Of a DNA stretch of 64,000 bases, positions 37,294-47,582 are shown piece after piece. The notes below the pieces were generated by a model. The model saw only the letters and a list, made by a program, of their open reading frames with translations. It made no database searches and had not been told where the DNA came from. The stretch comes from Dipteris shenzhenensis. Its lineage: Eukaryota > Polypodiophyta > Polypodiopsida > Gleicheniales. The position numbers and the translations under genes are program-made. Within the stretch, counting starts at the first letter, position 1, and each line of letters begins with the position of its first letter. The stretch is taken from NCBI GenBank assembly GCA_047967505.1, contig CM106538.1; one strand, written 5' to 3'.

Positions 37294-37360
37294 AAAAAAA
37301 GGATTAGTGGGGCTAAACAGGGCAAAAGGAAGCCCTGTTTAGCCCCACTAACCCTTTTTT
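37294..37360. repeat. Near-perfect hairpin inside the CACTA element
   Basis: Arms TTAGTGGGGCTAAACAGGGC (37,304-37,323) and its exact reverse complement (37,332-37,351) enclose an 8-nt loop. The stem continues through one mismatch into an A-run and T-run, giving roughly 30 bp. It lies between the TnpA-like stop and the right subterminal repeats. Confidence 0.85.
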
Positions 37361-37372
37361 TAACTTCTGTTA

Positions 37373-37520
37373 ATCGTCGCTATATAGCGACGTTTACCAG
37401 TGTCGCTATATAGCGACGATTAACAGTGTCTCTATATAGCGACGTTTTAGTGTCGCTATATAGCGACGTTTGCCAGTGTCACTATATAGCGATGCTTTAT
37501 GTGGCCTATGCCTTGTACTG
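37373..37520. repeat. CACTA right subterminal repeats and terminus
   Basis: Five copies of (G)TCGCTATATAGCGACG or close variants lie in ~120 bp, separated by TTTACCAGT, ATTAACAGT, TTTTAGT and TTTGCCAGT. The terminus is GCCTTGTACTG at 37,510-37,520, followed by the AGT target duplication. Confidence 0.85.
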
Positions 37521-37523
37521 AGT

Positions 37524-37875
37524 GTGATGCATATTCGTAAAAAAATATGCTCCTAGGTGTGTTATTTGAACAAGTACTTATGGGATGGGCACTCCACTTT
37601 GCATGGAAGTCAATACATCCTGGTTTTATGCATGTGCAAAGTATTGTGCCCATTAAATATGCTTTTCTTTGTTGATCAAGCATTAAACATTGTTTTTACC
37701 TTATATCATGCACATCCACAAAAAAAACATGGTCCTAGGTGTGTTATTCAAACAAGTACTTATGGGATGGGCATGCCACTTTGAATGCAAGTAAATACCA
37801 CTTGATTTGAGGCATGTTCAAAGTATTGTTCCCATCGGATATGCTTTGCATTGTCGATCAAGCATAAAACACCGA
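37524..37875. repeat. Satellite array continued (about two monomers)
   Basis: GTGATGCATATTCGTAAAAA continues the monomer cut at 27,966, and a second monomer follows (CCTAGGTGTGTTATTCAAAC). The array ends within AAACACCG at ~37,875, where U3 begins. Confidence 0.9.
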
Positions 37876-39731
37876 GGTGGTGAGATACAAATATGTCCAC
37901 TACACTTCCATCATTTTTCATCCTCTTGAAGTGTCCATGAGGAGATGCTTGAAGTGTGCATTGCATGTGAGCATGGAGAGTTGACTTATGAAGCTCCTTT
38001 GTTTGTCTCGAGAAAGTCAAAGGTAATGGATAAGGAGTTGACTGCAAGGATGTGGAGGCCTCTAAAGTACCTACCTGACAAGTATGCATCCATGACAGCC
38101 CATAAACTTTTAAAGAAAGAATCGTTTTTTGGAAAGAAAGAAAAAGACCACTGCTTGGAGGAATGCATCAATGTATAGGTGAGGCGTGATGCAACGAATA
38201 GTGCCATTAAGTATTTGTTAATAGAGAAAGACATCCCACTTAGTCATTGTAACATTGACTATAATGTTGTCAAGCATATAGTGTCTTTGTCAACAACCAA
38301 GATAAAGCTATGGGCAAACAAGTGGATAAAAAAGGATGAAGATGGGTCACAAGTAGTAACCTCTTATATGAGAAAAGAAATCCCACAACATGTGGTTGCA
38401 TATGTGGAAAGATTGATCAATGAGATAAGGATGCCAATGAATATGCACCAAAGCTTTCAGTTCAGTGTAGAGGTTACATCAGAGTCTAGAAAGCTTGTGG
38501 ACTACAGGGGAGTTTCAGAAGATGACTTCATCAAGAATGAGTCAACATGGGACAAGCCACAACTATTCTTCATCAATGAAGTCTCTAGTGATGAGATCCA
38601 TAACTTCATTGATAGAATAGTATATACTACCATTAGCAAAGTGACAATTTGCAACATTGACATTTGTGTTGATAAACAAGACAAAGAAGCCATGTAGGTT
38701 ACTCTAGAGCGAGCATATTCTTCAGCTTTTAAGATCTATAGTGCTGTGTTTATGCAACAAAGAGAGGCAAGAGAGAATGTGGCATAGCGATTCAATATCT
38801 TGAATCATTCTTCTTGTGTATGCGGAGTCCCAAGCTTGATCACTCCCTACAAAAGAACATAAGAGGGAATTCAAAAAGTTTTCAATTGATGCTAAAAGAG
38901 CAAGATATTCCCGCATCCATACATTATCAAAAAAACAACTATGGAAGTCTTGTAAAAAGTGGGACTCTCCTGCTTACCATGGTGGAGACAATTCTTTTTC
39001 GATAGGTTAGGAGGTCACCTTGTGTAGGGTGGGATATTTCTTTAAGGATCTCCTCAGAAAAGGAAACTCCATAAATATTATTGAAAACAAGCATTTCATG
39101 GCCTATTTTCAACTTCAAGTGGATCTAACCCCACAGATTATGAAAAAGAGGTAGAGCACAAGGAGACTGATGACATGGATGATGACCTCAAAGATCATAA
39201 TGTCCCACATGATGATGATGAAGAAATGAACTAGCATGACCTGATCAGAGAGAGTTTGGTGGATGAAGAGAAAGATGATGATGCCTTCCATGATAATTAT
39301 GGCTCGCAGGGTTATGTGAAAAGGCCACAATGATAATACTTAGTGGTATGAACTCTCTATTTCTCAATCAAATATCATTTTTTAAATAATATTTAACTTT
39401 AAAGATAATGAATCTAATCTTTCATGTTTGTTTGCAGGCAATAGAGGGAGAAGAAATGGATGAAGTCAATATGGAGGCACTCCTTTCTACTTTAGTAGTG
39501 CAATCACCTCTAACTTTGGTTAAAGAATCCCATGAGTAGAAGAGCCTTAAAGACATGATAAAAAAGCAGAATAACCACAAACATAGAATACAAGCTATGA
39601 CACAAACCCATTCTGCAAATTTGGCTGCATTGGATAAAATGGAAAGCTCGTTTGAAGTTAGGGCCATTTTGAAACAAGAAGCTCAATATTTGAGATTTGG
39701 TAGAGAGGAGGTTTCAATCCTCTCCAAATAG
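37876..39731 (+). pseudogene. U-family protein, diverged copy U3
   Basis: Blocks align in order with U1/U2: VVRYKYVHYTS (cf. VARYRDVTC); EVCIACEHGELTYEAP (cf. DVCQAYETGKISFEAP); MWRPLKYLPD; ESFFGKKEKDHCLEECI (cf. DYFFGKKSKHSNLDEVV); LWANKWIKKDEDGSQVV (cf. TWARKWLASMDADATPT); WDKPQLFFINEVSSDEI (cf. WEKPCVFFIDELQDL). An acidic tail follows near 39,120-39,300, and after an intron (39,346-39,437) a helical segment (LLSTLVVQSPL ... ALDKMESSFEVRAIL). A frameshift near 37,932 and stops at 38,176 and 38,696 show decay. The first residues start exactly at the satellite boundary. A Ulp1-like domain follows 100 bp downstream and may belong to the same gene. Confidence 0.6.
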
Positions 39732-39844
39732 GTTAATGACAATGCTATCTTGGCCATCCTCAAGTTTGATACTATCTTTTTTTTAATTGCTACTTCAATC
39801 TTTTAATTAAATCTAATGATCTAACATTTGTTTATTTGTTGGTG

Positions 39845-40867
39845 CAGTGTAGTTATATCTCAGTTTCATAGTGCAGTGTAGAATCATGTCTACATACTCG
39901 ATTCCCTCCTTTCTTCTAGTCTTAGCTCTTCTTAAAAGATGATACAAGAAGTTTGTACCTGATTAAACCCTTTAAATTTAGATGGAGTGCGAGTCATCAT
40001 TCTGCCGTATCATGAGGAGTAAGTATCAACTCCAACCTTATTTTTACTATTTCTTTGGCAAGATTGTGTTAAACAATCATCATTTTTAATCTGGTCATGT
40101 AGCTCACATTGGAGTCTAATTGCTTGGGACCTTGAAGTCGATCGTTTGTGGTTTGTGAATTCAATGGCAAGCTATCATGCCAACTCCCCAAGGAAACTAT
40201 TCTCTTAATATTTTTGTTACTTTCATATTTTGTATCTTATGATCATGACATATTAATTTCTTTCATATGTCATGATGGACAGTGCTGCATATCGGCTAGT
40301 ATCTACTATCAGAACAACCAAGGAGCAACAAGACCAAGTAGAATTCAAAAAAATAACATGTAGCAACAAGACCAAATAGAATTCAAATAACATGTACCAG
40401 TGGAGCAAAAAGATGGGCATAGCTGTGGGTGGTCGTGTAGCTCACATTGGAGTCTAATCACTTGGGACCTTGAAGTCAACCATTTGTCATTTGTGAATTC
40501 AATCGCAAACTATCATGCCAACTCCCCAAGGTAACTGTTCTCTTAATATTTTTGTTACTTTCTTATTTTGTATCTTATGATCACGACATATTAATTTCTT
40601 TCATATGTCATGATGGACAGTGCTGCATATCAGCTAGTATCTACTATCAGATCAACCAGGGAGCAACAAGACCAAGTAGAATTCAAACAACATCTACCAG
40701 TGGAGCAAAAAGATGGGCATAGTTGTGGGTGGAGAGTTGCCTACAACTGCATGTTGTTCCTTAGTGAAATTTTTTATTTGGAGTCACCAGTTAAAATGGA
40801 ATCATATACAGAGGACAATCTACTAGCCGGGCTGATTCCTCAGGGGTTTCAACTCCCAACATTTTAG
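39845..40867 (+). pseudogene. Ulp1-like (C48) cysteine protease domain
   Basis: Pieces read DGVRVIILPYHEE, SHWSLIAWDLEVD with LWFVNS, then EQKDGHSCGWRVAYNCMLFL. This is the Ulp1 pattern HW...D...QxDxxxCG: His at 40,445-40,447, Gln a few residues before the DG, and Cys at 40,724-40,726. The usual Asp is Asn (FVNS). A 338-bp segment holding the His exon and the following exon is tandemly duplicated (starts 40,103 and 40,441; 40,283 and 40,621). The first copy has lost its splice donor (AAGGAAAC versus AAGGTAAC in the second). Ulp1-like domains are known passengers of plant CACTA and MULE elements; such proteins process SUMO-like substrates in the nucleus. Activity is unlikely. Confidence 0.75.
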
Positions 40868-41179
40868 TGTACCATGTGCATTCAAAAGGAAGGGATATTG
40901 GTTGTCATGCTAATTCATCATCCGTAAACCAATGATACTTGACTTATTCATGGATATTTATATTGTGTGCGTATTATCCTCAATAGTCCCAAGATGCAAA
41001 GATGGGTGGAGAGATATGAAGAGGCTAAAGCAAAAAGAATAAATGAGAGGACGAGATCTAGATTCATGCATAGGCAAAGCGTGCTTTATCCACCAAACCT
41101 TTCTCTTCTCCCAGACACATCTCACATGATTGGCTACAAGAAGCTCTTTATGAAGCCAAAGATGGAGAGGTGTAACTGA
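40868..41179 (+). other. Possible coding scrap after the Ulp1 domain
   Basis: The frame at 40,967-41,179 reads RWVERYEEAKAKRINERTRS and ends near MKPKMERCN. It is basic and protein-like but not recognised; it could be the C-terminal end of the protease gene or of the next tnp2 relic. Confidence 0.25.
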
Positions 41180-42420
41180 TTGAGAGCGGGAGCCTATAGT
41201 CGCGGATGTATGCCATGTGTAAGTTTCTTATCTTTCTACCTAATATGGGTTTTTATGATCACAATCACTACAAAATGTATCCTCATTGTTTTAATCATGT
41301 TCTTTTGTAGTACAAAAAGTACAGTGCATTATGGTCACAAGGATGACATTTTTGTGTGGAACGCATCGATTCAAGGAGAGTCACCTATGATTGTGGAGTC
41401 ATGGCTAACTTTGTACAACATAGCTGAGCAATTGCTTCTAATACCAATCTTCTCTCCTCATAGTTAGATTATTGTCGGACCATACGTGACATCTATGAAG
41501 TTGATTTTAGATGATTTAGTATTTTCATTCTTGATGTCAAATGGTTTAGAACTATCTACCATGGTCCCAATCCTACAGTTAGGAGAGATAGTAGTGGTTT
41601 CTTTGCCATTGACTCTGCTAGACCCTGGACCGATGAAAGTGATACTTTTTTCCTTTTAGAGCATTGTGAACAAGTATATTTTAATGAATTGATTAAAAGA
41701 TAATATCTTCGTTTTCAAACAAATATTGATAGATGTTCATATGTGTGTGTGTGTGTGTGTGTGTGCATGTGTGTGTGTGTGTGTATATTTATATACTTAA
41801 GCATAAATTAATATAATTACTAGCATCTAATTTGCATCTTCAACGTAGATGATCTTTCTTTTGGATCGTTCAGATCCAAGATGGTGGTACATGGTCCAAA
41901 TAGCTCCTCGAAGCAAATGTATTTTTGAAGATAGGAATGTGGATATGGAGATGCGGATAGAAGATCCAAATGATAATGCCGATGGATCTAGGGAAGAGGA
42001 TGAAGATGATGATATGGGCTAGGAAGAAGGTGACTGTAATGTAAAAAGGTGGAGATCATGACTTTGGGGAAAAGGAGGGAGAACTAGAGCATGAACTAGA
42101 GGAGTCTTAGGTAGACATATAATAGGGGATGATTATATAGGTGATCAATTGTATGTAAATCTTGAGATAGACTTATTTGGCATGCAATACTTGGCTCAAG
42201 ACAAAGCCGTTGAAGTAAATGCTATTGATTGATTATCTTGATATTGACAAGACTTCGTATGTTTGGCCCTCTCATTTTTATAGTGACATTTTGTACATTT
42301 GTATGTCAAGTTGACCATCGATATATGAGTGTTTTGATCTCAATTTTGATGTATATACTCTTATATTTTTTAGCTTCCAAATGACCAAATTTGTGATAAA
42401 AAATTATTTTGGGTCCCTTG
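41180..42420 (+). pseudogene. CACTA tnp2 C-terminal relic
   Basis: Inverted match to 28,150-29,240 of the CACTA element. The plus strand reads YGHKDDIFVWNASIQGESPM, then VESWLTLYNIAEQLLLIPIF, later SDPRWWYMVQIAPRSK and EDRNVDMEMRIEDPNDN with a long acidic tail. Similarity continues past the stop into the 3' flank (~42,420). It belongs to a related but not identical CACTA family. It carries a (GT)n run at 41,741-41,784 absent from the other copy. Confidence 0.8.
41741..41784. repeat. (GT)n microsatellite
   Basis: About 20 GT units with one CA interruption lie inside an intron-like part of the tnp2 relic. Confidence 0.95.
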
Positions 42421-43410
42421 GAAATGACATTCTGTAAAAATGTCAGTATGGAAATTTTAACCTAGAGTTGGTGGAAGCATTGTTAGTCGTAGGTATGTAC
42501 GTTGGTATAGGCCTTATACAAACGCCTATATCGACATACATATAGACTAACATTTCATCATCTACAACACTTTCCTCGCCTGTCAACCATACCATCGCAA
42601 CATACACAGCTTCAAAAAGAGACCTATGTCTTGTGGTGACCCTCCAAACCTTTCCTAAACACTTGCACCCCTATAAAGGTAAGAACCTCAATCAAACCTT
42701 GTGATCAACACTTCTTTTTCACCCACTCTTATACAAGAACCACTCTCGATGCTTTAACCTGCACTTCTTTTTGGAATACAACCCAAGGACCTATACCTAC
42801 ACTATAAAGTGCATCAACATAACTGTAGTGACTCAACCTTCAAACTTCAAAATGAGACCACATTAATTAAATATGACACTAAATGTGTATACCAATGGTT
42901 CAAAACCTAGAAAAGGAACAACTCTGTCACAATTTATGTCAGAAATGTGTCAGAAAGGGGCTAATATCTCTTGTAATGTGTTCTTGGCATATGTATGTAG
43001 GGACCTCTCTAAGATAACAAAAGAGAAGTCTTAGCTTTTTTAACAAATTGCCTTTTTTGGAAAAAAAACATATTCATCTCAATGTATGGATATGGTGATT
43101 AGGCTACATAAAGACTTGGGACCAAGTACAACATAATGTTGGCATGTGTTCCAATAAGTGCCTATGCTCGAGTACACCTACTTCAATGATGACATCGGTT
43201 TACTCTCTTGGTTTCTTTTAAATTTTATTTCCGTCTTCCATTGGAGTTCATCTCTATAGAGTAGATTTTGCGGCTAGTTTGATATCATAATGTAGAGGAG
43301 ATTTTGCGGCTAGTTTGCCCTGTTTGTGATGATAGAGAGCAATCATCTTCCAATATATCAATAAATTTGTTATGGATTCTCCTATAAATGTGTCTAATTT
43401 ACCTTTTGTA
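42421..43410. other. Non-coding flank of diterpene synthase C
   Basis: No gene in 42,421-43,074. From 43,075 the sequence is the inverted counterpart of 19,115-19,967. A ~40-bp direct duplication (CTAGTTTG with GCGGC and ATTTTGCGGC, 43,258-43,320) is specific to this copy. Confidence 0.5.
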
Positions 43411-45905
43411 TCAAGGTAGTGGATCAACAAAATTCTTGTAAAGGACATCTAGGATGTGTTGGGGTGCATCAGTGTATTCATCCTTATCCATGTTTTAGAA
43501 GAACTGTGTGGCCCTTACCACGCCATCATAGATCACTCGTTTACAAGATTTAGATGTTGGATTATCCATGCTTAGGAACTCAAATATTAGCTTTGTGAGC
43601 AAATGCATTTTTTGATTTGAAATATACTTTAAGGCTGTCTCCTCTGTTTCGCCAGGATGGTCATTCATGTAGCATCCAATTGCACTTGTGTGTTGTCCTA
43701 GTTCCTTCTTCATCTATATCGTCAATTCATCAAGAGCATAGTTAGTTGTACTGAATAAAAACTAAAATGACCAAAAGAGTGTTGGATAGGATGACATTGG
43801 ATACTTATAATCTCAAAATTTGATTAATTGTGACAAAGCTACATAAATTCATCACGAGCGTAGTTAGTTGTACTGAATAAAAACTAAAAGGACCAAAAGA
43901 GTGTTGGATAGGATGATATTGGATACTTCTAATTTCAAAAATTGATTCATTGTGACAAAGGTACATGCTTTATTCAAAATGTATAAGGAATTTTGTTTGA
44001 CATTTACCTTAAATTTTTGGATGTCATTTGTGAGTCGAGATGCCAAGCGCGTCAGCCTGAGAAACCTTGATCGATAGTCTAAATATGACAACATATCGTC
44101 ACTTAAGACTTCCCCACAAAACATTAACGTAGTGATAGCAATGGCTCCATTGCCTATAGAATAAATCCCATTATCAAGGTACTCTTGCAATCCTGGAGTG
44201 TATTTTGATGTTGCCCATTTAGCTTCCGTGACTTTGCTTGCAATCACATCTGCCCACTGTCGTCACAAATATTAGAACATTGGAATGTGATTTCGAAGTG
44301 GAGTCATAAAAAATCTAATTAACTTATTTCTCTCCTTTTAAGAGTTATGGCGAGCACGTAAAAGCTAACAATGTGCTTGAGCTAATTAACAAGCCCAAAT
44401 AATTTGACGGATTTGTTAACTTAGATACTCACTGCTTGCTTGAGGTAAATGCCCATGTCACGTCGTTGCACCTTGGATGCCTCAGCCACCCAATTATGGA
44501 CTGTGTCATTAAGCGTCATGAACACGATCCTTGCCTCTTGTGAGAGACAGCGTACGATGCTTGGATCCCACCTATATACATTACCAGCTGTTGAAGGAAT
44601 AACCTTGATATGCACAAGTTACATGCATCTAGCTGAGTTGTCTATTGATCCATAACTATATTTAAGTATTCACTCAAGAACCTAGAGATGCATACCTCTC
44701 AACTGCTTTCAAGTACGTGTCCAGCTCTTGAGAAGATCTCGAAGGCAAGTCCATCAACTCATCAATAGCAACTGTCAAGATGACTGCCTTGGCAATGGAG
44801 AGCCTTGCCTTCGCAAATTGTGGCTCAAATAAGGCACATGCCGGCAAAAAGTACAATTCCATGGGTCTTTGTCTTAAGGGATTCAAGTCTACCAACCCTG
44901 TTTCTTTGCACCATCTAGGTCAAGAAAATGTCGAATGAGGAAACAAAGTCATTCCAAAATGATTGCAGCTAGCTTTTGTTTAGCTCCTATCTTGTATTTT
45001 ACCTTTTCAATTCTTGAATCTCTTGCTGATGGGCTTTTTGGCAACGAGTAAACTCTGCTTTGGCTAGAGCGAGAAGTTTTTTGTTATTTACGGAAGGTAA
45101 ACTGCATTGTGCAACGTGCTTTATGTCAAAGATAGCAGTAACTAGTATTTAGCATCTGCTACATCCTTACGATTAATTGCATTTGGTTGCTTAGAAAAAA
45201 CTATAATTACCGATAGATTGTCTTTGCAAGCCACACATCATCTGTTCCGTAATGATCAAGGTACAACATAGTGTCTACTCGCGGAAGAGTTCTATTCCAC
45301 GAGTACTTCACAGCATGTACAATCTGGGCACAGATTGTTTGGATTAGTCACTCTTCCTACTCTTGTATTACGATTGCATGCATTCTAAGAACCAATGATT
45401 TCCTCATAGAAGTGAAGGGCATCTGACCTCTCTGGAAAGGTTGTTCTTCAAAGACCATTTGTCATGTGGACCTTCCGACCTGATAGCAGCTTCTAGGTGT
45501 TTTCTTGAATAGTGGTAGGCCTCCTCTAGAATAGTTTCTCTAGGAAACCGAATATTAGACGCTCCAAACACATTAAGCATTTCTGAAAGCCCGTGCAGAC
45601 GGCATTCTCCAAGAAAGCAAAAGAACTTCCCGTCTTGCTTAAAGTATTCGAAGACATCTACACTGGCACCATATAAAGTGAATTTCATTCTGGAAAGAAG
45701 ACATGACCTTGGACAATGTCAAGGCCAAGCGTTTTCCCTATGTAGTATAAATCTGACTTTATAATGACGTCATTCGCAGGGTATCTTACCAGCTGAGACT
45801 TTGTAGCCATACAAGCGAAAAAGGCGGAAAGCCATAGCTGTATCATCAATATCCTGAACAGGGAGCTCCCTAGCCCATCCGATCCCATACGGTTTAAGAA
45901 ACGAA
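43411..45905 (-). pseudogene. Bifunctional diterpene synthase (copy C)
   Basis: The longest copy. Minus-strand exons read YGIGWARELPVQ, then DIDDTAMAFRLFRLYGYKVS (class II DxDD motif, codons 45,853-45,842), DVFEYFKQDGKFFCFLGE, RFPRETILEEAYHYSRK, HDKWSLKNNL, YLDHYG, LNPLRQRPMELYFLPACALF, and the class I motif as DELMD (44,763-44,749; second Asp is Glu). Then WATSKYTPGLQEYLDN, RLTNDIQKF (NSE/DTE region, later Ser and Glu not conserved) and DHPGETEETALKYI. Stops include 43,495-43,497; the terminal stop is at 43,413-43,411. The N-terminus is missing: similarity to copy D ends near 45,905. The family converts geranylgeranyl diphosphate through a copalyl-type intermediate to labdane-related diterpenes in plastids. 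Confidence 0.9.
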
Positions 45906-45957
45906 ACAAGTCAACTATCCCAAAGCTCATGTTGCAAAGTGATGTATACGGATATTC

Positions 45958-46167
45958 AAGCCATTACCCATTCATGAGGATGAGCCTACCATTGGTGATG
46001 CTGATTTCGATGAGCACAATAGCACAAGTAGTAGTGGACTGAATGCATTTGTAGATCTCAACATTGGTTTGGATATTGAAGTAGAGAGTTTGGCAAGGGT
46101 TAATCTCATTGAGGATGAGATTGAACCATGGCCCATGATTGATATTGGCAAGCCGAAACTATTTTAG
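45958..46167 (+). CDS. Unrecognised acidic C-terminal fragment
   Basis: An open frame runs about 70 codons to TAG at 46,165-46,167: LPIHEDEPTIGDADFDEHN, SSSGLNAFVDLNIGLDIEVE, then EPWPMIDIGKPKLF. Composition and a clear end suggest the acidic tail of a transposon or host protein whose upstream part is absent. It abuts the truncated N-terminal end of diterpene synthase C, so it may belong to the element that cut that gene. Confidence 0.3.
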   Translation, partial: KPLPIHEDEPTIGDADFDEHNSTSSSGLNAFVDLNIGLDIEVESLARVNLIEDEIEPWPMIDIGKPKLF

Positions 46168-47582
46168 ATATTGTCTCATTCTCCTCACCTCACTTTATTT
46201 TTGTATATGTGGGTTTGCCAATATCAATCAAAACTGTGCTTTGGTAATTATGGGCAATGTTTGGAAAGCAGTGACGCACATTTATCAGCCTACAGCAAAA
46301 AAAATTTCTGTGTACTCTACTGTGCATTTATAAACATGTCTAAAAGACAGTGTAGACGTGCTAATAGACGTGCCCATATTTTCACTAATTCTATTTGCAT
46401 CTACAGGCGCGACCGCTATTTTGTGCGTCTATCAAGCATGTCTATAGTTGCTTTGTCTTGTTGTGTCATGAGCAAATGGTTCGTGAAAACGTAGCAAAAG
46501 CACAAGTACACGAGCATAATCCTTCCCGAACACACACAACATGAAGCAACATCTTCTAGAGAACCGCACATCACTCTATCCACCGTACACCAAGCTGGAT
46601 GTCGAAGGCATTTAGGATGGAACACCAAACATCACTGCTCCGAAATGGTGCGACTCACAAACATTCTATCCTATCTATGCGAACCCTAAAATGACATAAC
46701 ATTCTACCCTAACTTGCGGTTCTACTAACCCTAGAATAATCTAACCACCCTAACCCACAATCCTGCTAACCTTAAAATAACCTCACCACCCTAACATGCA
46801 GTCTTGCTAACCCAAAAATAACCCAACCTTCAACCTAACCCGTGGTCTTGCTAACCCAAAAATAACCACCTTCAACCCTACCCCGTGATCCTGCTAACCG
46901 GTCAAACATGACCAACTACACACACAAAGCCGAATCCCTAACCCAACGTCTAAAGTCCAACACACCCCTAAGACCCAAAAATTAGAAATGTGTTGAATAT
47001 ACGGAAGGTAGAAATTAGAATGTGTTGACTGTACGGAAGGACGGCCGAGCCATTGATTAGGGCAAAAAACAATGGGAGTCATCGACAAAACCTTTCTTTT
47101 GTGAAATGAAAGGCTCAGGGCAAAAGGAGAAACCTCAGCTCCCAGATGCACAATATGGTTACCGGTACGTCGGAGATGCTAGTGAGTTTCTCCACTCGTT
47201 TTTTTTGCTTGCCTGTTGCTTTTTGCTTTGTCGGGTGGATGAGTGGCTGGAAGAGTAGCGAGGATGAGTGGATCGGGAGATGGGCGTTGGCGGTGGTGTA
47301 TTCGGGTGGATGCATGGCATTTTGGATCCCCGCGCAGCTACCCCCAGACAAATGAAACTACCCCCAATAGCATCCGCGCTACTCATGAAACTACCCCCCA
47401 GGAAATGAAACTACTCCCCCAATAGCTGCATCCCCGCACTATTCGGGCGGATGAGTCGGGTGGATGCTTGCCTGTGCTTTTTGCTTTGTCGCTACCCCCG
47501 ATAGCATCCTGTAGACTCATAATAATACTGCCTTGTTGCTCAACTCCGGAGACATTCCACTCGCCTTAATCCGCTCGCTTCC
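46168..47582. other. No gene; ~42-bp minisatellite at 46,680-46,900
   Basis: TCYTGCTAACC-type units recur at 46,720, 46,761, 46,802, 46,846 and 46,889 (41-44 bp apart), with CCCTAACC between them. GACGTGC words near 46,350-46,400 hint at subterminal repeats of an element. From ~47,150 GC rises (CTACCCCC, ATCCGCG), perhaps the 5' flank of diterpene synthase D. Confidence 0.5.

Larger units (their letters stand above)
27967..37520. mobile_element. CACTA (En/Spm) DNA transposon, 9.55 kb
   Basis: The left end starts CACTACTACACACGG. The right end, read inward, starts CAGTACAAGGC, a partly decayed match. A 3-bp direct duplication AGT flanks it (27,964-27,966 and 37,521-37,523). Removing the element and one AGT rejoins the satellite as GCCTCAGTGTGATGCA, matching other monomers, which fixes the boundaries. 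Palindromic subterminal repeats lie near both ends. Inside are a minus-strand tnp2 relic and a plus-strand TnpA-like relic, diverging from a low-complexity centre (33,318-35,470). This is the standard autonomous CACTA gene set, but both genes carry nonsense codons. Confidence 0.9.
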
